DNA from: Burkholderiaceae bacterium 26
Lineage (GTDB): Bacteria; Pseudomonadota; Gammaproteobacteria; Burkholderiales; Burkholderiaceae
Assembly: GCA_000955795.1 (NCBI GenBank)
Contig: JYOB01000008.1
Span: 268,056 to 332,055 of the forward strand
Direction: 5' to 3'
Length of the DNA: 64,000 nucleotides
Of the stretch, positions 55,953-64,000 are shown one piece after another. Below the pieces are notes generated by a model. That model searched no databases, was not told the origin of the DNA, and was given only the letters and a program-made list of their open reading frames with translations. The position numbers were made by a program, and so were the translations under genes. Each line of letters begins with the position of its first letter. Within the stretch, counting starts at the first letter, position 1.

Positions 55953-56410
55953 CGTCAAGCGCGCAGCCATCTCCGCCGCTCGACCGCAACTGGATCGCAG
56001 CGCGCATTCCGCACAGCGGCACGATGTGCCTGCTGGACGCCGTCGTTGCATGGGACGACGCGCACATCCATTGCAGCGCCACGAGCCATCGTGACGCGGC
56101 CAATCCGCTGCGCTCGCACGGTCAATTGGCCGCGGTCTGCGGCATCGAATACGCCGCTCAGGCGATGGCCGTGCATGGCGCCCTGTGCGATGCTGCGCAA
56201 GCCCGCCCGCGCGCCGGCTTTCTCGCCAGCGTGCGCAGCGTTGAAGCCAACGTCCCCCGGCTCGACACCATCGACTCGCCGCTCGACATCGAGGCCGAAC
56301 GCATCGGCGGCGACGGCAACAACGTGCTGTACCGATTCACCGTGCGCAGTGGCGCGCGCATCCTGTTGACCGGCCGCGCCGCTGTGGTGCTCGACGCGGC
56401 CGTTGCATGA
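55949..56410 (+). CDS. ApeP-like hotdog dehydratase
   Basis: A 153-aa hotdog-fold protein with RIPHSGTMCLLDAVVAWD (the catalytic His of FabA/FabZ-like enzymes lies here), CGIEYAAQAMAVHGAL and RAGFLASVRSVEAN. It matches the ApeP group of 3-hydroxyacyl-ACP dehydratases. With the fused dehydratase this gives two in the cluster, as in other aryl-polyene systems. ATGA overlaps at both ends. Confidence 0.87.
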   Translation: MTSSAQPSPPLDRNWIAARIPHSGTMCLLDAVVAWDDAHIHCSATSHRDAANPLRSHGQLAAVCGIEYAAQAMAVHGALCDAAQARPRAGFLASVRSVEANVPRLDTIDSPLDIEAERIGGDGNNVLYRFTVRSGARILLTGRAAVVLDAAVA

Positions 56411-56694
56411 ACTTGTTTGTGAGGATTCCCACCGTGAAAGGTCGTCTGCTTTTGATTCCTGCGCTGCTGCTTGCGCTGCTCAGCCCCCTGGCCCATGCCG
56501 ATTTGTCCGAGACCAAGGAGAACATCAAGCAGGACACGAAGGAAGCGGCCCGCAAGACCGGCCATGCGGCAAAGGAAGCCGGGCATGCGACGGCCAACGC
56601 TGCACGCGCCGTGGGGCATGGCGTGAAGAACGCGGCGCACGCCACCAAATGTGGCGTGAAGCACGTCTTCAATAAGCCTTGTGAGAGCGACTAG
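56407..56694 (+). CDS. small exported Lys/Ala/His-rich protein
   Basis: A 95-aa protein with a signal peptide (LLLIPALLLALLSPLAHA). The mature part is amphipathic and repetitive (KQDTKEAARKTGHAAKEAGHATANAARAVGHGVKNAA), with AxGHAxK-type spacing, ending in a short Cys-containing tail (two Cys). It looks like a periplasmic helical protein; no function is known. It is the last gene of the plus-strand series, coupled by ATGA, and is followed by a terminator. Confidence 0.8.
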   Translation: MNLFVRIPTVKGRLLLIPALLLALLSPLAHADLSETKENIKQDTKEAARKTGHAAKEAGHATANAARAVGHGVKNAAHATKCGVKHVFNKPCESD

Positions 56695-56726
56695 AACGGC
56701 TGCGGGCCTGCGCGCCTAAGCCAACA

Positions 56727-56762
56727 AAAAACCCGGCATCCTTGGCGGACTGCCGGGTTTTT
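56727..56762 (+). terminator. terminator of the aryl-polyene-like cluster
   Basis: The 12-bp stem AAAAACCCGGCA / TGCCGGGTTTTT with a 12-base loop ends in a T-run and lies 33 bases after the last stop. Confidence 0.9.
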
Positions 56763-57483
56763 GCTTTCTGGCGATACGGACTTAGAACGGTTATGAGCAC
56801 TATGAGACGTAAACAAAGCTGCGAGCCTTAGCGTCGCACGCTACTTTGCCGCTCTGAGAATCAACGTCGTATACAACTGGTACTGTGAACCCCGCTCTTG
56901 TTTACAGCCTCTCGCCCACGTGCGAACGAGCGGCGACAGGCCCCAGCCAACCCACGGAAGCGCAGAGATGCCCAAGGTAAGTCAAAGGCATAGTTCAATA
57001 ATCGAACAAATCGATGTGACAGTAGACCAAATTCCGGATGACGGAATCAGCCCTCAGAACAGATCAAGGCTACTTGTAATGTGCGGAACATCCGCAATGA
57101 ACTTGTGGACTGCTAACCAGCCGCAAGACACATTCCGAACACCATGGACGCCGACAGCGCCACGTTGCATGGAAGTCAAAGTGGGCGGGAGGCCCTGCCA
57201 ATCCAATGGCTCAGGCGATGATATCTCAAAAATTGACTACGCCCAAGCTGAAGACTCGGACGACGTCAAGCATCCCAACCGTCCACAGGGATGCAACCCT
57301 TCGTATCCGCTCTCCTATCCCGGATGCAGTACGGCCTTGTTGGCGGGTTGCCCTCACTTAACCTCTGTCGCGCCCATGCTCGTCCAAAGGAGCATCTTTT
57401 GGACCCGAGCACGCGTGCCAGCATGACGCTGTATTGGTGGATGTCTTTCGAAAAATAAAAATTCAGCGGCGCGCCTTGCCGAC
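56763..57483. other. AT-richer non-coding stretch beside the Rhs island
   Basis: About 720 bases with lower GC than the flanking operon. The longest frame (56920-57426 plus, 168 codons) has mixed codon use, no ribosome site and no recognisable motif. The stretch may be decayed toxin/immunity material, but no fragment could be identified. Confidence 0.5.
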
Positions 57484-57900
57484 CTAGGTTTCATTATCGA
57501 TCAGTCGCCATTCCGCAGTGTCGGCGATGACCCAAGGGATGCTTCTGTCTGATACATCCCCGCTCCACTCATCATGCGCAGCCCAAAATATTCTTCCATT
57601 TTTAAATCCGATATTTGCTGATGTAATTACTCCATCGTAATCATCAATCTCACCGACCAAGTTGATCAATCCAATACCAGAAAATCTCATTTCAAATTCA
57701 ATTCTCCCTCTCCTTGAGTCGGAAAATTGAAATAAGAGGCAGGCGATGGACTTCTGCCGCACCCCCATGACGAGAGAACCCTGCTCGTCGACCCAGTTAC
57801 TGGACGAAAATCGAGCATCTTTTAAAGTTCCGTCATGAAACCAATTCGCATTGGCCATGAATTTTTCAATATCGCGGCTTGATGAAAGTGGATGCCACAT
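57484..57900 (-). CDS. putative immunity protein for the Rhs toxin
   Basis: A 138-aa cytoplasmic protein starting MWHPLSSSRDIEKFM, with AAGGA seven bases upstream. It contains ANWFHDGTLKDARF, similar in style to small WFHDxxL proteins found beside polymorphic toxins, then mainly beta-strand-like segments and an acidic C-terminus (WRLIDNET). Codons are AT-rich compared with the neighbouring operons, a common feature of toxin-immunity cassettes. The gene begins eight bases after the Rhs stop on the same strand, the normal place for the cognate immunity gene. No family is recognised, and the role is inferred from position. Confidence 0.72.
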   Translation of the reverse strand: MWHPLSSSRDIEKFMANANWFHDGTLKDARFSSSNWVDEQGSLVMGVRQKSIACLLFQFSDSRRGRIEFEMRFSGIGLINLVGEIDDYDGVITSANIGFKNGRIFWAAHDEWSGDVSDRSIPWVIADTAEWRLIDNET

Positions 57901-57908
57901 AACTATCC

Positions 57909-60900
57909 TTATCTGGGCCAAGGTGAATATGGGCGAGGGCGTCCCATAGTGGGGTTGCCATTGGCATCTCTCCCCCAGTCGTGTACGTGCTCCCCACCTG
58001 GATGGTCTGGCCAATCGTCACCGTGGTTTTTGCCATCATTGTGGTAGTCCGTTTCCGGAAGGCCATCCGGACCGTATTTTCTTCCGTTTCCATACTGCCC
58101 ATTTGGCCTTTTTCCAGGCCAATATTCACTATTCGGCTCACCGGTTTTAGGAGGCCCTTTCGGCTTATCAGTTGGGCAATTTTGTCCATCTGCGGCTTCA
58201 CCGCCTGAAATGTCCGAAAGAATCGCCCCCATTGCATCGCCAACAGCACCAACGGTTGACACAATGGCCCGACCAATCGCATCACGACACCCTGGCGTCA
58301 TAAGACACGCGGTTCCTGCTATGCCGGCACCTATGACAATATCGTCCGCGATAGCGATCTTGCCGGAGGGGTCAGTGTACCGAGTAGGTTCTCCACCCAC
58401 ATATGCGTAGTTGTTCGTCTGCCCACTGGCCCATCCAATCGGATCCCGCGAGATGAACCGCCCCAGTTGCGGACTGTAGTACCGCGCTCGATAGTAGTAC
58501 AGCCCTGTCCCGTCATTCTCCCGGCCCGTGTATTGCTGGCTGTTGTCGTTCGTCCCCGTCTGCATCGTGGCGCCGTAGGCGTCGTAGCTGTAGCTCGTCA
58601 CGATGGCCTGAGCGGTATCGGTCGCCATCAGGATGCTGCCCAGCGCGTCCGGCAGCAGGCTGTGGCTACCCGCGCTGCTCTCGCGCAGATAGGGCTTGTC
58701 CATACCCGGGCCAGTGACCAGGTTGGCCGTGACGGTGCCGCCGCTCTGCTCCTGCACAAAGTTCGCCCCGTCGTACAGGTATCCAGTGGAATTGCTGCCG
58801 ATGGTCTTTTTGATACGCCGCCCCAATGCGTCGTACTGGAAGCTGGCCGTCACAGCACCGCCAATGCTGCGTAGCTGATTGCGCTCGTCCCACGTGTAGG
58901 TGTTAGCGCCGTCGCTCGTCAGGTTGCCGTTGGCGTCATACATCAGGCTCTGGCCGTTCCAGTTCGTCACTTGATTATTGGCGTTGAACTGGGTGCCACT
59001 TACTGCGGTACCTGAATTGACCTGCGCGAGGCTGCCGCCCACGCCGGTGCGTTGGCCGGCTGCGTCGTAGGTATAGCTCAGGTCGCCGATGAGCGTGCCG
59101 TCGGCCTTGTTGTAAGTGATGCCGATCAGATGTCCGATCTTGTCGTAGCTATAGCTGGCCACGATGCCGTTGGCATAGGTGGTGCTCGCCCGCCGGTTGG
59201 CCGCGTCGTAGCTGAAGCTAATGGTCTGAGGAGTGTTACCGTTTGTGCTGCCCGCAGCTTGCTGAATTTGCGTCAGGCGGTTGGCGACGTCCCACGTGTA
59301 GCTCACTGTCGGCTGACCGGCCACGGTCATGCTCTGTCGACGCCCGCCTGAGTCGTAGGTGTAACTCACACTACCCTGCGGCGTGGTCTCCTTAGTGAGA
59401 CGATCCAGCACGTCGTATGTGCGGGCAATGGTGCCGCCGACCGAGTCAACAAGCTGGGTCAGCCGGTTGCCGGCATCCCACGTCAGCGCAATGGTGCTGG
59501 CGGGTGTGCCTCCGGTGGCGGTGGCGCCAAACGTAATGAGCGTGGGTCTGCCCAACGCGTCGTAGGTACGGTTAGTGGCTTGGCCCTTGTTGTCGACCAC
59601 TTGGCTGACGCGGCCGCCAGGCTCGTAGGCCAGCGTGCTTGCATGCCCCAGCGCGTCGGTCGTGCGGGTAAGGCGGTCTCGCCCATCGTACGCAAAGCTC
59701 GTTGTGTTGTTGTTCTGGTCGACCTGGGTCAGCACGTTGCCGTTGGCGTCGAAGCTGACTTGAGCGACACCGCCTTTCGGATCGGTCACGCTGGTCACGC
59801 GATTCAATGCGTCGTAGGCAAGATAGCTACGGCGGCCCAATGGATCAGTCCGACCGATGGGGCGTCCAACGGCATCGGTGCTTCGACTCGCCGCATTGCC
59901 CAAGGGATCCGTTACGGTTTGCAGGTCAGCACCGCTATAGCTGAATGTGGTGGTGGCATTCAGCGCGTCGGCAATGCTCGTAGGACGGCCTTGGCTGTCG
60001 TAGGTCAAGGCGACGCTGTGATTCAGAGCGTCGGTGCTTCTGATTAGGTTGCCCTGGCTGTCGTAGCTCAGCGTCAGGGTGTTGTTGTTCGGGTCTGTGA
60101 TGGTAGTTGGACGGCTGTAGTTCAGATCCCAGACGATCTTGGTGGTTGCCGCGCTGCTGGTGCCCGAGGCTGCGGTGACCTGTGTGGTGTTGCCCAGCCG
60201 GTCGTACTGGTACGCCGTAGTGCGACCCAGGGCGTCGGTGACGCTGTCGAGCAGGTTGGTGCTGGCGTTCCGGGAGTAGGTGTGCGTCTGCGCCACGCTG
60301 GTGCCCTGGCCTGCGGTCACACTGGTAAGGGCCTTGTTGGTATCAAAGACGTACCGCGTGACGGTGCCACGCTCGTCCGTGGCATCAGTTTGGACCACCG
60401 CATCGTAACCACCCGCCGGAATGGTCTGGCTGGCAGACAGTAGCGTGTAGGCAAACGAATAGGTCGTGCCGTCGGCATGGGTCTGCGTCGCCACGCGGCC
60501 GTTCGCATCGTAGGTGTTCGTGACGACGATGTTGCCGTTCTTGTCCTGCACCGTCAGCAGATTGGTGCTGGTGGTTACGCCGCCGATGGAATGCGCTGCG
60601 GACACCGTCTGGCTGGCCCAGGTGTACTGCATGCTCTTGCCCAGCGGATCGGTCACCCTGATCAGCCGGCCTTGGGTGTCGTAGCTGTAGCTCACCGTGC
60701 GTTGTAGGTCATCCTTGAGCTGCGTGATGCGGTTGGCACTGTCATAGCTCAGGTAGACGTTCCGACCGTTGGGCGAAATGATCTGCGTGAGGTTGGCGCT
60801 CCCGGAACTGCGCACCAGTTGCATGGTGTTTCCGAATCGGTCCTTGATGCCGACCACTGCGGCCGTGCGCGCCGTGCCACCGCCATCCCCCACGCCAGGG

Positions 60901-63608
60901 AAGTAGTAGCTCGTGCCGTTCTTAAGCACCAGACTCCAGTTGGCGCCCGGGTAACTCACGTTGTCCCACTTGATGATGGCGCCGTAGTAGATGCTGCCCG
61001 GCGCGGCGATGCTCTGGAACACGGCGTCGGTATACCCAGTGCCACCGGAGACGCGGCTGAAGTAAACGCGGCCGCCGTCGGGCAGGATCAGATAGGAATA
61101 CGGCTTGATCTGGTCTTTTGCGGAGTCGTAGCCCCCCACGAGGAAGAGGTCATACGACAGGTTGGTACCAATGCCGAAAGCGCGCGAGGTCTCGTCGGCC
61201 TGCCGGTAGCTACGGCCGATGGTGATGGGCATCACGTCCGGGATCGTCAGATCGGTGGTCGCGTGCAGGAACAGCCCGGTGGCGGTGTCCACTGGGTCGT
61301 CGACCTGGGTGTCGTTGCACTGGCAGTTCGGCGACGGCCCTTCCGACGGCGCCTGGGATTCGGGCGTGAAGGTGGTGATCATCGCGCCGGTGAATTCGTA
61401 GATGCGCACGTCCGCATCGGGCATCACCTGCTTACCGTCGGCCGTCACGGTGCCATGGCCGTACTCGAACCAGCCACGGTTGTTGGCGTCGTAGTCCCAA
61501 AAGGTCATGCGCGTGCCGGGCGCAGCGTTCGGGTAGTTCGGGTAGATAAGCTGGGCACCCTTGGCATTGGCGTTGATGCCCTCCAAGCGCGAGCCTCCCG
61601 GCTGGACGGTGAAGTAGACCGGCACCTCAATGTGCGGCAGCGGAAAGGGGGGCTGGTTGACCGGCACCGCCGTCATGCTGATCTCGGTCACGATCTTGCC
61701 TTGGGAATCACGGATGACCATCCCAGCAGGAATGCGCAGCTCCATCCCGGGAATTTGCGGGTTGGTCACGACAGTCTCGGTCGCGGTGGGGGAGGCCAGC
61801 GTAACGGTTCGCGGGTTCAAGCGCGACATCCAGATGACGAAGGGCAGCAGCGTGGTCCGCCCTTCTTCGATCTTCACACCGTACTCATAGCGCCCATAGT
61901 GGCGGTTGCCGCGGCTGGCAGTCTCACCGTCGATGACCAGGATCTGGCGGCCCGCAGGCACGCCTGCGAGCAGGAACTCGCCGTTCTCATCAGTCACCAC
62001 CTTCTGCGAACCGATGGACAGCGTCGCGCCCGCCAAAGGCTTGCCATTGAGGCGTAGCACTTGGCCCGCAACGCCCGTCACGCCATCGGCGGGCGGTGTG
62101 ACATCGGGGATCTTGTGCTGCGCAACGTCGGCGGGCGTCAGCTTCATCAGCTGTGGGTAGCCGTAGAGCCTGTGGCGCAAGTGCTCGTTCTTGGGCAGGT
62201 ACTGCCGGGAAACCTCTCGGTTGCCACGGCGCCACTTGCCCCCAAAATTGCCAGGGCCAGGGATCCAGATATCGCTATCTTCGTCCGCATCCGCAGCGGC
62301 TCGGTTTGCTGCGTCATACGCGGCACTGGCTACCGCGGGGGTTTTGGGGGTGGCAACTGTGCCGTTGACGGTAGTGCTGCCTGCCGTTGCGGCAACAGCA
62401 GCCCCACCTTGCGACGGCGCTGCCGCGAGCATTGCCTGCGCGACAGCCGGCGTTGTTGTGGACCGCGCTGCGGACGTCCCCAGCGTGACGGTCTTGAAAC
62501 CCACTGCGGTCAGCGGCAAGGCATTGCCGAACTGATCGGTCGCGCCTTGCACGAACAGCGTATAAGCGGTCCCTGGAAGCAGCTCTTGCTTGGGCGTGAC
62601 AAATAGCAGCATCCCGCCTTCCACTGGAACCGGCTGGATGTCCACCGCGCCACTGGGGCCGATCAGGGTAACAGTACTGGCATTCAAACTCGTCACGGCC
62701 ATGCGCTGGCTGAAGCGGAGCATGAAGCGCTGCGCAACCGGAACGTCCTTGGCTTGGTTCGCAGGAACACTAGTCACCAAGGTCGGCACCGTACCCGGAT
62801 TGAGCGACTGCGCCAGCGACTGAGCGCCATCGAGTGCAACAGCGCTGAACTGCTGCGCAGTTGCATCAAACACGCTGCCGGTGGTCATCATCTGACCAGC
62901 ACCGTCTTGGCCACCCCAAAGCAAAACCTTGGCGCTAGGCAATAGCGTCGCAATGTGCTGCATGCGAGCTGCATCCAAGGCGGTGTTGACACGTTCGACC
63001 TGATTCGTGACAGGGTCGTAAAGCTCAACTGTGCGCAGCGCGTTGCCGGAGGCGTCGGCACCTCCAGCAATTAGCAAGCGGCCATCCGTGAGCACCGTAG
63101 CGCTATGGCCACTACGTGCCAGCAGACCCGGATTGGCTAGACCGCTGAAGCTGTTCGTTGAGGGAGCGAATATCTCGAGGTCGGTCAGCGTGTTGCCCTT
63201 GGAATCAAGTCCACCGAACACGAGTACCGTACCGTCGGGCAACAGCGTCGCGCTGTGGTTCATACGCGCGGTGCGCAGCGTGGCAGGCAGCGGAACAGAC
63301 TTGCCCGCTGCATTGATCACCCAAGCCCAGTTGCCTGCCGCATTGGCGGCAGTACCGCCCAACACTAGCCACTGTCCATTGGCGAGCTGAGTCGCGCTCT
63401 GGCCCTTGAGGGTCGTGGGCCGAGAAGCGAGCAAACTCATGAGCGCGTCGCTCGCGGATGTGGAGGCGACCGGCGCAGCCTGCCCCTGCCCAATCGACTG
63501 CGGCGCATGAAGCATCCCAACGGTCAACAGGATCGCCGGCACCATATTGCGCAGCGCAAGGCGCCAGCGCGGCACCACATCAAGACCAAGAGCGTTCGGT
63601 TTCGACAT
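57909..63608 (-). CDS. secreted Rhs/YD-repeat polymorphic toxin with Kelch and Ig-like N-terminus
   Basis: A 1899-aa protein. After a hydrophobic export segment (PAILLTVGMLHAPQSIGQGQA) come Kelch-type repeats (RTARMNHSATLLPDGTVLVFGG and similar, about 60-260) and an Ig-like domain (ATSVPANQAKDVP-type TSVPANQAKDVPVAQRFML, about 285-385). A carboxypeptidase-regulatory-like domain follows (GVAGQVLRLNGKPLAGATLS, about 515-570), then a DUF6531/Rhs shell with many YD repeats and the core end YYRARYYSPQLGRFISRDPIGW. The final ~149 residues after PSGK form the variable tip with a hydrophobic segment and a C-terminal part (RKYGPDGLPETDYHNDG...GGEHVHDWGRD) that may be a type-24-like nuclease toxin (low certainty). 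The start at 63608 has AGAGAAG upstream. No PAAR domain is present, so type VI delivery is not implied. Confidence 0.88.
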   Translation of the reverse strand: MSKPNALGLDVVPRWRLALRNMVPAILLTVGMLHAPQSIGQGQAAPVASTSASDALMSLLASRPTTLKGQSATQLANGQWLVLGGTAANAAGNWAWVINAAGKSVPLPATLRTARMNHSATLLPDGTVLVFGGLDSKGNTLTDLEIFAPSTNSFSGLANPGLLARSGHSATVLTDGRLLIAGGADASGNALRTVELYDPVTNQVERVNTALDAARMQHIATLLPSAKVLLWGGQDGAGQMMTTGSVFDATAQQFSAVALDGAQSLAQSLNPGTVPTLVTSVPANQAKDVPVAQRFMLRFSQRMAVTSLNASTVTLIGPSGAVDIQPVPVEGGMLLFVTPKQELLPGTAYTLFVQGATDQFGNALPLTAVGFKTVTLGTSAARSTTTPAVAQAMLAAAPSQGGAAVAATAGSTTVNGTVATPKTPAVASAAYDAANRAAADADEDSDIWIPGPGNFGGKWRRGNREVSRQYLPKNEHLRHRLYGYPQLMKLTPADVAQHKIPDVTPPADGVTGVAGQVLRLNGKPLAGATLSIGSQKVVTDENGEFLLAGVPAGRQILVIDGETASRGNRHYGRYEYGVKIEEGRTTLLPFVIWMSRLNPRTVTLASPTATETVVTNPQIPGMELRIPAGMVIRDSQGKIVTEISMTAVPVNQPPFPLPHIEVPVYFTVQPGGSRLEGINANAKGAQLIYPNYPNAAPGTRMTFWDYDANNRGWFEYGHGTVTADGKQVMPDADVRIYEFTGAMITTFTPESQAPSEGPSPNCQCNDTQVDDPVDTATGLFLHATTDLTIPDVMPITIGRSYRQADETSRAFGIGTNLSYDLFLVGGYDSAKDQIKPYSYLILPDGGRVYFSRVSGGTGYTDAVFQSIAAPGSIYYGAIIKWDNVSYPGANWSLVLKNGTSYYFPGVGDGGGTARTAAVVGIKDRFGNTMQLVRSSGSANLTQIISPNGRNVYLSYDSANRITQLKDDLQRTVSYSYDTQGRLIRVTDPLGKSMQYTWASQTVSAAHSIGGVTTSTNLLTVQDKNGNIVVTNTYDANGRVATQTHADGTTYSFAYTLLSASQTIPAGGYDAVVQTDATDERGTVTRYVFDTNKALTSVTAGQGTSVAQTHTYSRNASTNLLDSVTDALGRTTAYQYDRLGNTTQVTAASGTSSAATTKIVWDLNYSRPTTITDPNNNTLTLSYDSQGNLIRSTDALNHSVALTYDSQGRPTSIADALNATTTFSYSGADLQTVTDPLGNAASRSTDAVGRPIGRTDPLGRRSYLAYDALNRVTSVTDPKGGVAQVSFDANGNVLTQVDQNNNTTSFAYDGRDRLTRTTDALGHASTLAYEPGGRVSQVVDNKGQATNRTYDALGRPTLITFGATATGGTPASTIALTWDAGNRLTQLVDSVGGTIARTYDVLDRLTKETTPQGSVSYTYDSGGRRQSMTVAGQPTVSYTWDVANRLTQIQQAAGSTNGNTPQTISFSYDAANRRASTTYANGIVASYSYDKIGHLIGITYNKADGTLIGDLSYTYDAAGQRTGVGGSLAQVNSGTAVSGTQFNANNQVTNWNGQSLMYDANGNLTSDGANTYTWDERNQLRSIGGAVTASFQYDALGRRIKKTIGSNSTGYLYDGANFVQEQSGGTVTANLVTGPGMDKPYLRESSAGSHSLLPDALGSILMATDTAQAIVTSYSYDAYGATMQTGTNDNSQQYTGRENDGTGLYYYRARYYSPQLGRFISRDPIGWASGQTNNYAYVGGEPTRYTDPSGKIAIADDIVIGAGIAGTACLMTPGCRDAIGRAIVSTVGAVGDAMGAILSDISGGEAADGQNCPTDKPKGPPKTGEPNSEYWPGKRPNGQYGNGRKYGPDGLPETDYHNDGKNHGDDWPDHPGGEHVHDWGRDANGNPTMGRPRPYSPWPR

Positions 63609-63668
63609 CGCTTCTCTTTCTTTCATTCGGAGGGTTCTCGTCATCTTCGTCGGCGTCTCGTTCTTGCT

Positions 63669-64000
63669 CTATGGGCGCAGACTGAATTGCTTCAGGCTCA
63701 GGGCCCCGCTCACTGCGGTCGCGTAGCTGTTTGGCGTGACCAATACGGTGTAGGTACCTGTGCTCGGCAAGCCCAAGTTGTTTGCCCCCGTACTTGACAA
63801 CGCCGGAACGCTGCAACTGCCGTTCGTGCTGAAGCTGCCGCAATTGACTACCGTGGTGACGTTGTCGGGAGCGATTACCGTGATAGTGACGGTGCTGCCA
63901 ACTGGTGTAATGGCTGCGCCGCTAAAGCCCAGATTCAGAAACTGACCCACCGTGCCCGTAAAGCTATAGCGGCCCATGGCACCCGCCACCTGGCTGATCG
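63669..64000 (-). CDS. C-terminus of an exported repeat protein (5' part outside window)
   Basis: The last ~110 codons of a protein entering from the right. It shows a beta-rich module: YSFTGTVGQFLNLGFSGAAI, then STVTITVIAPDNVTTV, then SSTGTYTVLVTPNS. This is like the pre-peptidase/PPC-type repeats of large secreted proteins. Two Cys residues could pair. The gene ends 60 bases before the Rhs start on the same strand, so the two may form one operon. The beginning and full domain content are unseen. Confidence 0.8.
   Translation of the reverse strand, partial: ISQVAGAMGRYSFTGTVGQFLNLGFSGAAITPVGSTVTITVIAPDNVTTVVNCGSFSTNGSCSVPALSSTGANNLGLPSTGTYTVLVTPNSYATAVSGALSLKQFSLRP

Noticed and set aside
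56920..57426. 168-codon plus-strand frame in the AT-richer stretch
   Set aside because: No ribosome site, no motif, uneven codon use and no partner gene; kept only as part of the intergenic note.
57909..58360. Type VI secretion assignment for the Rhs protein
   Set aside because: No PAAR, VgrG or EagR-like gene is present in the window and the N-terminus looks exported, so T6SS delivery is not claimed.

Overview
The window is high-GC DNA with the gene content of a betaproteobacterium in the Burkholderiaceae, most likely Ralstonia or a near relative. This is judged from protein character only (long QueF, ubiquinone genes ubiE/ubiJ/ubiB, a fused D-lactate-dehydrogenase-type oxidoreductase next to a HIT gene, a compact aryl-polyene-like cluster). 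No rRNA, tRNA, CRISPR array or insertion sequence was recognised.

The left part (1-32.6 kb) is mostly core metabolism on the minus strand. It starts with a fatty-acid beta-oxidation operon (TetR regulator, acyl-CoA dehydrogenase, bifunctional hydroxyacyl-CoA dehydrogenase/hydratase) whose promoter overlaps a palindromic operator. It continues with a family I CoA-transferase; a cardiolipin synthase/EEP/nudB set; fmdB-like, DUF502 and aspS in one transcription unit; a sodium:solute symporter; a TPMT-like methyltransferase; ubiB-ubiJ; a Tim44-like protein; ubiE; DUF971; an SbmA/YddA-type ABC transporter; HIT and a 1344-aa FAD/Fe-S oxidoreductase; YqaA; a SpmA-SpmB-like protein; and a KirBac channel. 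ilvA and queF follow on the plus strand, closed by a strong terminator.

At 32.7-37.4 kb lies the most interesting region: a non-canonical functional-amyloid-like (Fap-like) export locus. It encodes an outer-membrane beta-barrel with an N-terminal coiled coil (FapF-like), a periplasmic C39 cysteine peptidase (FapD-like), two small exported proteins and a 429-aa Asn/Thr- and Gly-rich exported protein. Both small proteins carry a textbook double-glycine processing motif (V-x4-L-x2-M/Y-R-G-G) after a Sec signal. One of them and the Gly-rich protein share a C-terminal QNSG...QQ/QN motif. A near-consensus sigma-54 promoter lies about 100 bp upstream of the Gly-rich gene. The combination suggests RpoN-controlled secretion and C39 maturation of a surface polymer.

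Next come a fatty-acyl-CoA ligase, gntK, an HExxH protein, a hormone-sensitive-lipase-type hydrolase, a CsgG/HfaB-like lipoprotein, a Sel1-repeat lipoprotein and a divergent TetR regulator. From 45.1 to 56.7 kb is an aryl-polyene-like polyketide cluster: glycosyltransferase and ACP on minus; COG4648 membrane protein, AMP-ligase/dehydratase fusion, acyltransferase, LolA-like, MMPL exporter, NodB deacetylase, ketosynthase, chain-length factor, hotdog dehydratase and a small secreted protein on plus. Most of the plus-strand genes are joined by ATGA overlaps. No ketoreductase or aromatic ammonia-lyase is seen.

The right end carries an accessory island. It has an AT-richer stretch without convincing genes, a putative immunity gene, a 1899-aa secreted Rhs/YD-repeat protein with a Kelch and Ig-like front end and a short toxin-like tip, and the end of another exported repeat protein running off the window.
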